Source: Toxorhynchites rutilus septentrionalis (lineage: Eukaryota > Arthropoda > Insecta > Diptera > Culicidae). From it: a stretch of 64,000 bases of DNA. The stretch covers positions 81,617,910-81,681,909 of the forward strand of contig NC_073745.1 of the NCBI RefSeq assembly GCF_029784135.1, written 5' to 3'. Under the pieces are notes generated by a model that was given only the letters and a program-made list of their open reading frames with translations, made no database searches and was not told the DNA's origin. A program made the translations under genes and the position numbers. Positions within the stretch are counted from its first letter, which is position 1. The number at the start of each line of letters is the position of its first letter. Of the stretch, positions 41,536 to 53,844 are shown piece after piece.

Positions 41536-43505
41536 TAGAAAAAAAAATTAGAATCTCATCCAAAACAATGGATTACTTTTTCCCCAACCTAATATTAGTA
41601 TTATGGGGAAAATATTATATCAGAAATTTGAAGCATTTGACAAACAGAATCGACCCGTAGAATTAGAAATCGCGGGACATCCAAGGCTCTTCTGATAGTG
41701 CGTCGAATCACGAATCACCCTATTTTTACCTGATTTGGCATCATGTGAATTTTCTGTTTTCCCTTACTCTTGTATAATTTTCTGGCCAAATTAAATTACC
41801 AAATACATTTCCAACAATTTTACAGTGTTCATCGTACAATACACCAAAACAAAAACCGACAGCTCATTTACGAGCAACTGACTCATGATGAATCATCACC
41901 GAAGTGGAGAAACACGCAGAGCCGAGACATCAACATAAAACAAAAACAACTTGTAAATTTATGTGCCCGCACACACACACATACATGAATACAAAACAGA
42001 AATACGCTACGGCTGACTCGTCACTTTCCAACACGCTGCGTCTGTTTTCGCGCTCAATCTTCCGGTGTCAGGTCTCAGGACTTGTCATCGCATAATGAGT
42101 GCCACAATTCGCTGAATAACGCTCTAAATGGATTATTACCGCCAACACAGACTTCCGTCCGTCTGTGATATATCTTGTGCATAAAGGAAGGGGGTTTTTG
42201 TTGCAGCGAAGTCACCAAACCACTGTCTGGTTGCTTAGTGACGAGCTTCTCAAGGAGTTCAAGTATTCATGCTGATGAACTGCAATTTTGCATTCGAACC
42301 CAGTGGGTCATTGTCGATGAGTCCACAAGGCTGATGTGTCGGTGAAGAAACGTATGATTTAATGGCATTGGAAACGTAATCTGTTTTGGTACCTCAGCGT
42401 TTCAACACTTGGGTCACCAATGAATCAAAGTTAATTAAACCCTCATTCCGTTTAAATGAATCCCAAAACGTACTAAAAGAACGATTCTGAAATCGGCACT
42501 AATCACATGTGGTTGGTTGTACCACTCTTCCATCGATGGTTAATTATCGATGGGGAAAGCAAAACAAAGTCAGAGGTCAAGAAAGCATAACAAGACAAAC
42601 ACACAGGCATCCGAGGCTAAACAAATAACGAACCGATAGTTGCTCCCCATTGACCACCGTTGGTCGTAAGTATTAGTTCTACCAAGCTGATTATCTGAGT
42701 CATCGTAACGTGCGTCGGTCCGGTCGTATTCTGTGTTTGCCTGTGTAAACACCTCACCGCAAGGCAACCGCCACCAGACAGACACTACCAGGGGCCTGTT
42801 TGGGGCAGAGAGGAAAACAAAAGCAAATCATCCGGCTCTGACCACCATCAGTCTCTGGTACCCAGTGGGAGAATCGAAACGCTTTACAGCTATTAGAGTG
42901 TCAGTGTGCTCTGTGAGTGATGTGCGAGATGAAAATACCAAAGACCTAGATTGTGTTCTTAGAAATTTACGCTTCCAATCAGGTCCAGTCCAGCAGTCAG
43001 CTATATTGATAAGCTCAACAACAGGGAGCAGACAACTCGTGGCGTGGCGGTGGGAAGAATTAAAGTGGATGATCACGAGCTCAATTTAGTACTTGACTCG
43101 CTCACTCTACATCTCTCCAGATGACACCGAGAGCAAGTTGATTATCGGAACACTTCTCGCGTATGCGGTGGTTCAGATGATGGTTTTAGGGGAATCTTTT
43201 TTTATGAAAACAAGTATAATTTACGAATAGTTTCGTAAGTTGCAAAAAAAAATTAGAGTCGATTTTGATCATAAATATTTTTTATGTGTCGAACCAAAAA
43301 GGATTCTAGTTAATTGTATTATAAATTCTATATGGGAAGGCATCCAACCAAACAACGTTTATAAATCATCAAAATTCATAGTAAAATCGTGCTCTGTGGA
43401 AATGTTTTTCGAAAACTCAGACAAATGTGTTAGCATTTCGGGTTGAACGGAAACATTAACAAGCAAAATTGTTGCATTTGGTATGATGAGCAACTAAATG
43501 CTACA
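41536..43505. other. Non-coding stretch, no gene recognised
   Basis: No supported gene. Parts between 42,550 and 43,140 look less AT-rich and less repetitive, possibly host DNA, but their open frames (for example 42,733-43,089) show no domain or splice signals. A short (CA)n lies at 41,970-41,982. Confidence 0.45.
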
Positions 43506-44435
43506 TAAAGGGTGTTCGGATCAAAAAGTGGTCAAACTAAATTGCGTGTAAATCGATTATTTGTTTATTAAAAAAATCAAAGTATCTTTCTTTTTGAAGT
43601 TCAATATGTATAAAAAACGGAAGAAATACTCAGTTAAGATTTCGGTCGACCTAGTCCAAATTGGTGAGCCTTTCGTTTGACGCCTGCCATCAGATTTTGT
43701 ACAGTCACCTTATCCACTTTCTTTGCCGCAGAACGCCAGTTTGCTTTGAACTGCTTCTCGCTGCTAACAGTTTTTTGGGTCTTCTTAAGGTTCTGCTTAA
43801 CTATCGCCCAATATTTTTCGATTGGGCGAAGTTCTGGTGTGTTGGGAGGGTTCTTATCCTTGGGCACAACCTGCATCTTGTTAGCGGCATACCACTCCAT
43901 GGCCTTTTTTCCATAATGGCAGGATGCCAAATCCGGTCAAAACAGCACAGACAAGTCAGGAAAGGCAGCAAACGCTTTTGAAGACACTCTTTCACGTAAA
44001 TTTCCTGGTTAACGGTCCCGGTTGCAACAAAAATGTCGCTTTTCAAGCCACAGGTACAGATAGCTTGCCAAACGCGATATTTCTTGGCAAACTTTGATAG
44101 TTTAATATGCTTGAAAATGTCTGCCACCTTTCCCCTTCCGGTTGCTGTATAAAACTCTTGTCCAGGAAGCTGTCTGAAGTCTGCCTTGACGTGGGTTTCG
44201 TCGTCCATTATCACGCAATCAAACATTGTCAACTATGTCGTATACAGCTTCCGAGATCTTGTTTTTGCCGTAAGGTTTTTCTTATCGTTGCGATTTGGAG
44301 TCATTACCTTCTTATAAGTCGATAGTCCGGATCGTTTTTAGCTTCATGCACGGTTGTAGACGATATTCCCAACTTATTTGCGACATCTTGAACGGAGAGG
44401 TTGGGGTTGCGCTTGAAAGCGCTAGCCACTGTTGC
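43506..44435 (-). pseudogene. Decayed DD37E transposase and element
   Basis: Minus-strand frames show an HTH remnant (NLSVQDVANKLGISSTTVHE near 44,340-44,400), CVIMDDETHVKADFRQLPG (first D), LSKFAKKYRVWQAICTCGLK, YVKECLQKRLLPFL, a frameshift near the second D (MASCHYGKKAMEWY) and NTPELRPIEKYWA (E). The C-terminus ends GVKRKAHQFGLGR. It is clearly related to the intact transposase at 23,139 but a different lineage. One end, AAAGGGTGTTCGGATCAAAA, starts at about 43,507. The opposite end was not found. Confidence 0.82.
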
Positions 44436-45074
44436 TTAACCCCCTTAATTAGGTAGTAGATGTCGACACTGTGTAGCAGCTATCGCGAATTAACATTTTA
44501 TGCTTCGTGCTTCATCGTTGTGAAGCGAAAATGATAATGGATTTTCAGGTGGAATGGGCAAACTTTTAAAATCAAATAACATAAATGAAAATCACTTTCT
44601 TCGCATCAAATATGTTGCTCTATGTAGTAGAATAACAGGTTTTCCGCAAATGGTGAAAAAAACCTTGAACTAAAATAATTTCAGGGTATATTTTTATTTT
44701 ATAATTATGAGTTTTAGTAGGGATTTCAGAAAAATTATAAAAAATTGAATAGGTAAGGTTCAGTGCTACGTGTTTTATGCATTCAAGTAACAACAAGCAA
44801 TAACTTTCATTCAAATTTTAGAGATAGAAAATTCTCTTGGGCCCACTAACCTGATAGAGAGTAAATTTCCTCACAAACATAGATTTTAACACAAGATGTC
44901 GCACAGTTTCCTAGACACCACCAATGATAGTGTCCCTGCCCTATTACAGAAATGATGGAGCGGGATCAGAAAATCCGGATATGCATCATTATTGTCTGTC
45001 ATTTCAATTTTGTCAACTTTACACGATCAATTTTATTGTCATTCTGACGAAGTAATGTCATTCTAATTTATCAT
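44436..45074. other. AT-rich non-coding stretch with old repeat traces
   Basis: 44,540-44,880 shares short blocks with 25,610-25,920 and with the Helitron-like subterminal block (TATAATTATGAGTTTTAGTA). No gene. Confidence 0.4.
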
Positions 45075-45340
45075 GTAGGGGACCCTTAAAGCCGTCGTCG
45101 TTTTATTGCGCGACGGAGCAAGTGCAAAGGAGATAGTTCGGTCGGTAAAAGGCTTGGAAAAGTAATAAATTATCATACACACCTACCTGGAAGAAATACA
45201 AGTGCTGTTCTAATACCGCTGAACCTCTGAAAAAAGTAGAAAAAAATGATTGAAAAGAATCCAGCTAGATCTATGAGGTCCATGGCTCGGGAAATCTGGT
45301 GTTCGGACTTCTCAATCTGATGACCTTATCCGGACCGGTG
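45075..45340 (+). pseudogene. Tc1/mariner-type transposase N-terminal fragment
   Basis: Reads GTLKAVVVLLRDGASAKEIV then RSVKGLEK (first HTH) and, after frameshifts, KMIEKNPARSMRSMAREIW (second HTH; relatives have ARSMRSMARELGVS). It stops there with no catalytic domain. Confidence 0.6.
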
Positions 45341-47479
45341 GTCCTGACCTGACCCTACCCGCTTTGTATCTCAGGAACGGTGCTTTTTACCGAGTTTTCA
45401 GTAGTGACATAAAAGGTATCACAAGACTGACAATTTGATAATGTGGTGACTTTTTTCTTGCTCCCTTCATTCTAGTATTGTAACGCCATTTTGCGTTTTG
45501 GTTGCTTCGAAAACAGAGAAAAAATTGTTTTAACCTGTATGAAAAATGAGTTCAATGTTCTTTCAAATTACGGAAAAATTACAACATCACAAAACAAGGC
45601 AATTTGAATTGCTTATGGTATCAAAATAAGCAATATATATTAAATCTACCTGATATCTGTAGTACAATGTATGCCGTTATTTGTAAAATGTCGAGGTCGG
45701 TCCAAAAGATGGTCCTAAACCAAACTCCAGTTTTTACTTCGTGATTATTTAATACGTTCACCCTGGCGCTTGTCACCAATTGCTCGCACAAGCCTGGCTC
45801 ATCGGGTGGCGCTCTCTACCCATTTGATTTTGCTATCAGTAACTTTTGATCAACTCAATGTATGTTGACTGTTGGCATTTGCGTGTGCATTTTTATGTGC
45901 ACTTTCATTGTGTAATTCCACACGCGTCACTCTAAGGTTTAGTTCTATCCTCTCTTATATTATCTCCCTCTCGTTCAAATCCAATCTGCTCATTATAAAA
46001 CTATATTATATTTTTTCATTCTTCTTCGCGCACCCATGGGTATATACTAACACTATCATTCCCGATCGTATTGTTGAATTTTCGTTAGATTATTCCCGGC
46101 CTTTCAGAGCCGTGCTTAACGACCCGGAAGTCACCATCTTCGATTCCAAAATAGCATCGGAATACGATATTCGACTTCGGCTGGGAAGACCCTTGCACAC
46201 AATACTCATATCGTTTGGGTTCTCCTTATTTTTGTCATTTAACACCATTATCAACAAACCAGATGTCGAATCATGATTCTGGAATCTACGTTCATCTATT
46301 TTTGACAAATCATAGAACAAAATTCATTTGTATGTTTTGAAACGAAACTGAAATTAATTAAATTAATCATTAATGTTCAACAGTCCGAAACAGCAAAAAG
46401 TCAGATCATATCACGTCAGTATTTGATGTCACGTCACGCTGGAATAGATCGTATACTTTTCGTGACATGGCAACAACTTCTTGAGACAGTTCATACTCTT
46501 CTATTTGTGGACCGATCTTAACCAAATTTCACGGGTTGTTGACCCTTATTGTATACTAAGAGAAACACAGGTATAAACATGGTTGAACTTAAGTTCATCT
46601 GATAAATTAAAAAACATGCTCTATTTTTGTGACGTGCGACGCTTCAAAATAGCTGTTTTTCAAATGCTTGTTTCTCATAAATTACAAAATGAAACATATA
46701 TTTATCCACGACTCTTCAAACAAGTATTCAATTATCCATTTAATAAATAATTAAAAACAGCAAACTTTAACCCGACCCTCTCCGATTTTTTGAAACTTGG
46801 TACTCATGATGAAAGCTACCCTGAATCACAATTTTCGTCTTTATTTCTTTCATAAAATCTTAACTCAAAATCCAGATGTCTGATTAAAATATAACATTTG
46901 GCAAAATTGTTGGAAAATCATTTATCTATTGCGCAAAAATAACATTTAGAATACACTGTTAAAAAATCTTACTCAAAAATTTTATCTCACATTGAAAACT
47001 TTTATATCTCAAAACATCCCCCTTCGATATTTTTCGTTAATTTTTATTGGAAACCTCTTCTAATTTGACAAAATTTGACGTATAGTGGTGCCGAGTCGGA
47101 CTCGTTAAAATAGAGATATATTATTTTCTAATTTAGGAAATATCAATACTTTCTGAAATCGTAACCATTTAAGAAAAATAATATGATTAGTAGAATCTAA
47201 ATGCGATTCAACATGAAAAACTATCAATAGCATTTTATCCTAGGACTAATCGTTCTCGAGATATAACCAATTTCAATTTCTTCGAAACAACGCACTCCTA
47301 TATCTTATATCTATAAGCATGAAAATGGAAGGCCAAAAGTGTTGCTAAGCGCAAAACCCGAAGAAGGAATGGTCCGATTTGATTCGTTTTTATTTTGTTG
47401 TATTCGTCTCTTCCCGTAGATGTTATGTTATAGTTTAAATTTTGAAATTTCATTAAACATGTATTCCATGCCGCCATGT
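45341..47479. other. Non-coding stretch, no gene recognised
   Basis: Mostly AT-rich. The open frame at 45,872-46,276 has hydrophobic runs but no family resemblance, start context or neighbour support. Nothing else could be identified. Confidence 0.4.
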
Positions 47480-47768
47480 AGCCGGCTAGTGACCATTCTA
47501 TCCTGGATTCCTCGAGTCAAGAAGACGCACCGCGCAAGATATGGGGTACAGACTAGGGGGGCGTTGCTGATTAATGGTCAACTGCATCCCAACAGGAAGT
47601 ATCCCGTGTCGGGCACACGTACAGAGCATTGGAGACAGCAACATACCAATTATGAGAACTCTTGTAATACTAACATCGAGCCAACCGCAAGTAATCGGTT
47701 ACATATTACTAACATAGTTATATGGCAAACATTGTCGAAATATTGAACTCCCGGCCCCGTTTTGGATA
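47480..47768 (+). mobile_element. LINE-C 3' UTR fragment
   Basis: Nearly the same as 57,846-58,125 (CCGGCTAGTGACC, GGGGTACAGACTAGGGGGGC, TCCCGTGTCGGGCACACGTA), ending in TTGGATAAAAAAA. The stretch with the terminal stem (AGGCT...AGCCT in LINE-C) is deleted. No coding sequence. Confidence 0.8.
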
Positions 47769-48056
47769 AAAAAATGTATTCCATGCACCGGAGAAACCTG
47801 TTATTTGCAAATGAATCAAGAATCTTGAACAAAAAATGTGTCTGAAAATAACTTCATATTATAATGACGAGTTTTGGTAGAATTAATAGGAAAATTATAG
47901 TGAAAGGAATCGTAAGGGATTAATTACAATATTAATAAATGGCAAGTTCTGCGATTAAATCCATGTACATTCACTTAATAAGAAAACGTGCATATTCGAA
48001 AGAGTTCATATTTTGATTAATTATGAGCGGGACGAAGTACGCCCGGTCAACTAACA
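47769..48056 (+). mobile_element. Helitron-like repeat, 3'-terminal fragment
   Basis: Carries the subterminal block GTTATTTGCAAATGAATCAA, GTGTCTGAAAATAACTTC and ends GGACGAAGTACGCCCGGTCA then ACTAA, a CTRR-type terminus. The array and start are missing. Confidence 0.5.
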
Positions 48057-48529
48057 ACTCCGTCTTGAGAAAGGCCATTTGGAAAACTGCGCTGCCGCCT
48101 GGTTACTAGCGTGAATGAATTATTGGTGGCTTGATTGCCATCAATCACTCAATTTTCGTGAATTCGAGCATTGCTCTCGGGTTGAAAATGGCGTCAACGT
48201 GCTGGATGTGAACAATGTACTTTCTAGCGGTGAGAACTGTGTTCTTCGGTGGAAAACTGAAGATAAAATATTGTTTCACATCGGTTACTGTCGCCACCGT
48301 TCTGCGAAAGGACTTACATAATTTGTGGATTATTCTTTGGGTGTTATTGTAAGCGTTGGAGATGTGATTTTGCTAAGAGATACTTAAAACTATCTTGATA
48401 TTCAAAAGTTTACTGTTTTAGTGTCGCTCTGAACAGCGAGCAATCAACTGTACAAATTGCCGATTTTTCATGGGTTTACCTTCACACGAACTGGCGAAAC
48501 TACCCATGCAGCATCAATCATAGTAACCT

Positions 48530-49475
48530 ATGAGTCAGCAGAAAAACATTGACAGCTCTTTTTGTCGAACGCTAACCGTGATGGCGAAAACAGTGAAGTT
48601 ACTCCGTTCAGAAGTGTGCGCCTTCAAAGAACGGTACCCCGCTGCGTCGGAAGCGGACATCGTGCGGCACTTTGTGGACGCCGGATACGACCGTTCCGGC
48701 ATCTACAGCATCTTGGCACTATTGGACAACAAACAGAGCATCAAAAGAACGCCCGGTTCCGGAGGGCCGACGAGCCTGATCGATAAGAAGCTCCAAAGGA
48801 TGCTGAAGAGAAAGATCGAGGGAAAAGTGGATACCTAGCTGAGAGGGGAGGTCGGTGCAACCGGCCAAACAGTGAAAAAATACCTGGCGAACATGGACAT
48901 ACACGTCGGGAAGCGGAAGTTCCGTCCACTGGTCTCGGAGCTGCAGGCAATGACGCAGCGGCAACGGCTGAATATGATGGTCAAGTTGATTTTCCCGGCG
49001 AATCGCGACGTGGCGGTGGTGATGGACGACTGGCGGAGCACTTCGTATTTTACTTCCCCCACGAAGGAAGTGAGCTACGAAGTGAAGTTTATTTCACACA
49101 CCGAATTCACCAAGAAGGTGCTGCTGTAGCTGACAATCAGCGAGAAGGGGATATCAAAGTCGCTCTTCTTTACCTCCGGACTGGCCGTGAACGGGGAAAT
49201 TTCAAGAAATACCATAAGATGCGAAGATGCGGTGTTCTGGCCGGATCTGGCGTCGGCTCACTACTCGAAGCGATCGTTTGAGGAGGTGAAGCGGCTGAAT
49301 ATCGATTTGGTACCCAACCCGCCCAACATCCCCCAGCAGCGTTCCATCGAGAATTTCTGGACAAACCTGAAACGTAAGATCTACTCCAACAATTTTATGG
49401 CGAAAACTGAGAAGGAATTGATTAATAAAAAGAAGAAAGAACTCAAAAACATGCCTACGCAACCGAAAAAAAACC
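48530..49475 (+). pseudogene. Decayed DD37E-type transposase with two stops
   Basis: One continuous frame from about 48,530 (probable start MAKTVKLLRSEVCAFKERYP at 48,581) with TAG stops at 48,836-48,838 and 49,127-49,129. HTH modules (SEADIVRHFVDAGYDRSGIY, ATGQTVKKYLANMDI) precede the first D (AVVMDDW), then FWPDLASAHYS (second D) and QRSIENFW (E). Only 34 residues separate the second D and E, because the segment before NPPNIPQ is three residues shorter than in the 37-residue relatives. Inactive. Confidence 0.8.
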
Positions 49476-49960
49476 ATTTTTTTATCAGCAAACCGAAAGC
49501 CAAAACACGTTTATATTTGTTTTCCGCTCGTCAGTTATTTTCACCTATTACCTACAGAATAGGGAGTGTATGTCATAGGGGGGTCAGTTTAGGACCACCA
49601 TTTTTGAAAATGTCGAATAAAGGGAATTCCGATTTGGCGTCTGCTTCCGTCCTATCAACACCAATGAACCACGCCGATCGGTAGAACACATAGTTAAAGA
49701 GTTATGCTATTCATTTCAATACCGAAGTTGCAAAGAAACAAGAATTTTATGTGATGAATTGCCGTTTTAATTTAAAATGTCGGGTCAGAGCCACCCTCCC
49801 CTATAAATGCGAAGTTATTTTGCTATACCAGTCACTGTATTTTGTTTTTCGCTAATCTATGTACAAAATGTTAGAGATTCTCAGAATCCTAATTGTTTCC
49901 TAATAAGTCCAATCGTTGTGATATTATGTCAAGGATAAAAAGAATCATGGTAGAGTTCCG
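49476..49960. other. Non-coding stretch
   Basis: Possible remainder of the preceding transposon's end, then AT-rich sequence. No gene recognised. Confidence 0.4.
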
Positions 49961-50640
49961 ACGTTCTTTTCAGCTTTCCGTATTGTTTAGCATGCAGCAT
50001 GCTTCATTTGGAGGGAGAAGATATGAAGACCAACCTCGTTTACGAAGTGCAAATAATAAAAATTGTTTTTGTACAGATTCAATTCTGTCTTCGTGTGCCT
50101 TCAATACTCGTGAATTGATCTGACGTTTATAACGTAATTTAATGTAACTGAACATATCATTTGCTCCATGGATGGTTGTATTATAATTATCAATGGAGGT
50201 TAGTTTCGAATTTAAGACCACGCCCAAGTTTCTTACTCGTTGACGTCTATTGATGGATTAATTTCCCAGCTTAACACCATTGTTCAATTGTGTTCTTCTT
50301 CTTGTAAAAGACATCAAAGTGCATTTCCTAACATTGAGCTGTAATAAACTCTTAGTGCACCAATTATAAAAGATGTCAACTTCATTCTTGAGTGTTTGAG
50401 AGTATACTTCATTTTTTATTACCATATACAGCGTTTAGAAAAACGCAAACATCATTAACAAATAAAATGAACAAAAGTGGTCCCAAATGAAAGCCTTTAG
50501 GAACTCCAGATGTAACAAATATTGGTTTAGAAATTTTCCCATTAAATCTTACTATTCGCTTGCGGTCAGTCAAATGTGATTCGAGCCATTTTGATAGCTT
50601 GACTTCTATCCCAATTTTTTATGTTTAAGGAAGAGTAATG
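49961..50640 (-). pseudogene. Jockey-like LINE, RT C-terminal half
   Basis: In element order: LKWFESYLTDRKRIVRFNGK, SGVPKGFHLGPLLFILFVND, then after losing the YADD segment a KLGRGLKFETNL-type block, MGVVLNSKLTSIDNYNTTIH, and RIESVQKQFLLFALRKRGW with an internal deletion before it. Several frameshifts are needed. It is the right-to-left continuation of the RT fragment at 51,031-51,660, from which it is separated by a mariner piece. Confidence 0.75.
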
Positions 50641-51030
50641 GTATATTAATACCATTACTTACCATGGAGGTGTGCCGGTAAGTTTCTTCGGCTTTACAAC
50701 TGATGGCGTAACTTGACTATTATTCCAGTGAATCAAATTTCCAGACATTCGATGAAAAGCTACTGCCATTGCGCGTCTTTTTCAGTATATACCAAACATC
50801 GACGGCCGCGCGGAATATTCACAGCTAGAAGATTATGCTGTCTATTTGGTGGGATCAGCTTGGTGGGGTGTACTATGAGCAGCTAAAACCGAATGAAACC
50901 ATTACGGGGGACCTCTACCGACGACAGTTGATGCGTTTGAGCCGTGCACTGAAGGAAAAACGGTCACAATATGAGCAAAGACACGATAAAGTTATTTTGC
51001 AGCACGACAATGCTCGGCACGATCGAAAGC
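50641..51030 (+). pseudogene. mariner element fragment inside the Jockey-like LINE
   Basis: 50,835-51,025 encodes MLSIWWDQLGGVYYEQLKPN, ETITGDLYRRQLMRLSRALK and VILQHDNAR, matching DD34D mariner transposases around the second catalytic aspartate (QHDNAR). Upstream sequence is eroded. Downstream it switches without a gap into LINE sequence of the opposite strand, so the mariner's right half is gone. Confidence 0.85.
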
Positions 51031-51805
51031 TTTACTGAAGTCAGTGTACAGAGCTTCAACTTGATTACCGTTCTCCATTGCATTCAAAATGAATGGACAA
51101 ATTCCAGCAAATTTGTTGTTGCTGAGCGCCCTTCGGAAAAAACTGTGTTGCTTATTCGTAATTCGTGTTTTTAGTTGTTAAAAAAGTTTTAGGTTTATTA
51201 TGGCCTCAAATAATTATGAAATGCAAGAAAAAATTGTTACTCCACGATAATTTCTCACATCAGATCTATTACCAAATTTGAAGATTTGTACAAGAAAGGT
51301 TTTTTTTTGGAATCTTTCCGATCCCAATGATTTATTGAAAAGCCATAAAAGTGGATGAGTAAATTCAGTTGCCATTTTTTATAAAAACTGGTCGAATTCC
51401 ATCAGGACCTGGCCCTCTCGTGACGTCACGCTTATTTAATGCGTTAAAAATTTCACTGGCAGTTAGTTGTCTGACTCCAACATCACATGGAAACGATCTC
51501 ATATGTTTCAATATAAACTTCCTGGAAAAAATGTTGCTAAGAGGTTGCAAATTCCTTCTGGGTTATTCTCTACGGTTTCGTCAAGGTTCATGCGTGATGG
51601 AAAACTATTGCTTTTCAATTTTGTTTTTTAATTTTATTTTTATGTAATTGAAGAAACTTTTTGGGTTAAATTTTATTTTGAACTCTGTTTTTGAGTTGTA
51701 ATCTTCAAAGGCGTCTTTAACAGTTTAGTTGAACTGTTCGCAAATGTTCAGATGGTTTTCGAGATTAGCGTCAGATTTGTATTTCTTATAATAGCGGTCC
51801 AATTT
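51031..51805 (-). pseudogene. Jockey-like LINE, linker and RT N-terminal segment
   Basis: Reading the minus strand from the right: KYKSDANLENHLNICEQFN, DYNSKTEFKIKFNPKKFFNY, then (51,365-51,550) FNALNKRDVTRGPGPDGIRP, and (51,031-51,180) EGRSATTNLLEFVHSF and LNAMENGNQVEALYTDFSKA then FDR, the first catalytic aspartate block of RT. Frameshifts and stops are frequent. Confidence 0.75.
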
Positions 51806-52700
51806 TATGTTTCAATCTCTCTACTCTCTACTCTCTCTACTCTCTCTACTCTCTCTACTCTCTACTCTCTACTCTCTCTACTCTCTACTCTCTACTCTCT
51901 CTACTCTCTACTCTCTCTACTCTCTACTCTCTACTCTCTACTCTTTACTTTCTACCCTCTACTCTCTCTACTCTATTCTCTACTCTCTACTCTCTCTACT
52001 CTTTCTACTCTCTACTCTCTCTACTCTCTACTCTCAACTCTCTCTACTCTTTCTACTCTCTACTCTCTCTACTCTCTCTACTCTATCTATTCTCTACTCT
52101 CTCTATTCTCTACTCTCTTTACACTCTCTACTCTCTACTCTCTCTACTCTCTGCCCTCTCTACTCTCTACTCTCTCTACTCTCTACTCTCTCTACTCTCT
52201 ACTCTCTCTACTCTCTACTTTCACTCTCTCTACTCTCTCTATTCTCTACTCTCTCTATTCTCTACTCTCTGTATTCTCTACTCTCTTTACTCTCTCTACT
52301 CTCTACTCTCTCTATTCTCTACTCTCTGTATTCTCTACTCTCTTTACTCTCTCTACTCTCTACTCTCTCTATTCTCTACTCTCTCGCACTAACAAACACA
52401 TGCACACAAGCGAACGCGCACAGCCTCACACACAAGACACACGCATATGCGCACACTCTCTCACACAAAAAATACATCGCATCTGCTGACTGCTCACTCT
52501 CTCACACTGTTTTTGTTTACATCAACCAACCAACCAACCAAAACACACACGCACACGCACACGCACACACAAACACATACACGCACATGTACACGCAAAC
52601 GAACACACGCAGACGCGCACGGTCTCACACACATAACACATGCAAACGCGCACACTCACACAAAAAACACATCATAGCTGCTCACTCTCTCACTCTGTTT
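51806..52700 (+). repeat. Large pyrimidine microsatellite (CTCTCTA/CTCTA) with a CA-rich tail
   Basis: 51,811-52,385 consists of ACTCTCTACTCTCT-type units with many variants. 52,386-52,700 turns into ACACACGCACACGC and CTCACACA-rich sequence. It interrupts the EN-RT linker of the Jockey-like LINE. The long S/T/L/Y-rich open frames are artefacts. Confidence 0.95.
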
Positions 52701-53670
52701 GTGTTTACGTCGAGAATACGACCAATTACAACCGTTTACGACTGTTCATGACGACCGCGCTTATTTCTTTAGCGATTTTATTTATAGTAAGAAGAATCTT
52801 ATGTCTTCTTCCCAAAATGGCTCTAACATTCCTAGTGGAACTTCGCTGTCTCATCGTAGTATTTCTTGCGTCATTTTCATTAGTACTTATTTGACATAAT
52901 TTTTATGTTTCTTATGTGTTTTATTTTTTAGATTTTTTATGTTTTGATTAACCAAACCGGGTATTTTGTGTTTATGATTCTTCTTTTTCGTCTCTTTGGT
53001 ATCTCCCCCTTTATAATTTCATTGATTATTGAGTAAAAAGACATCACTGCTGCTTCAATGTTCTCCACGCTTATAAATAAACCCTGCCAATTGATATAGT
53101 TTAGCTTACACTTAATTAATTGGTGGTTTGCTTTGATGTAATCTGACTTCCCCGAATTCATAATCAAATGGTTTTTGTATGTTGTCTATAAACATACAGT
53201 ATTCAAAATCATGTGGAAAGCTTCATTTTTCCATAGTAGAGTTATTGATTCAGCCACACAGAAATTTTTTGTCATATTTGTCAACGAGAAATCCAAAAAG
53301 CACTTCTGTCGATTATAAACATTGTTGATTTGATTCGATCCAAGACTGGCTATTTTATTGAAAATAAATTGCAGAGTCTTATTATCACGAACAACTGGAA
53401 ACAAGATAATTCATTATCAAAATCAGTGCTAAAATCCACATTATGTTGATTGAAATCCCCGTATATGTGAATTTTTTGTTCTGGTGCTAAGGAAGATTAT
53501 TTCAGCAACTCATTTCGAATTTCTTATAACAACTTATTTGAGCATGATCAAATGGGAAGTAAACAGATGCAAATAACCACTTTTCACAATCAAGTTGCAT
53601 TGCCCTTGTTGTGCCCTTCATAGCGAACGATCACATTAGCAGGAAATTATCGGGAATCCTGATGTTTTTT
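52701..53670 (-). pseudogene. Jockey-like LINE, endonuclease end and linker
   Basis: 52,937-53,167 reads DYIKANHQLIKCKLNYINWQ then VMSFYSIINEIIKGEIPKRR and KYPVWL, the conserved linker after the endonuclease. 53,186-53,440 carries NKIASLGSNQINNVYNRQKC, a stretch typical of Jockey endonucleases just before their SDH motif. 53,440-53,660 has further endonuclease traces (CEKWLFASVYFPFDHAQ). The element is cut at 53,680 by a hAT insertion. Confidence 0.7.
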
Positions 53671-53671
53671 T

Positions 53672-53679
53672 ATTATTAT
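53672..53679 (+). repeat. hAT target duplication, left
   Basis: ATTATTAT, matched at 58,338-58,345 by ATTATGAT (7 of 8). Confidence 0.75.
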
Positions 53680-53844
53680 CAGGGTTGCCACATATACAGA
53701 ATATTCTATATTTTACAGACTTTTTGGCAAATTTCAGATACAGAATCTGTATATACAGAATAACAGATTTTCAGCGAAGAATTTACAGTTTTTTTTAAAT
53801 TCAATTTTAAATATTATTTTTATTACAGTGCATACATAGATATC

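Noticed and set aside
42733..43089. 118-codon plus-strand open frame
   Set aside because: No domain or splice signal; the opposite strand is equally open.
48530..48580. Upstream methionine MSQQKNID as transposase start
   Set aside because: The next methionine (MAKTVKL) begins the part that resembles family N-termini; the leader shows no conservation.
51752..52751. 245- and 314-residue S/T/L/Y-rich open frames
   Set aside because: Translations of the CTCTCTA microsatellite and CA-rich tail, not proteins.
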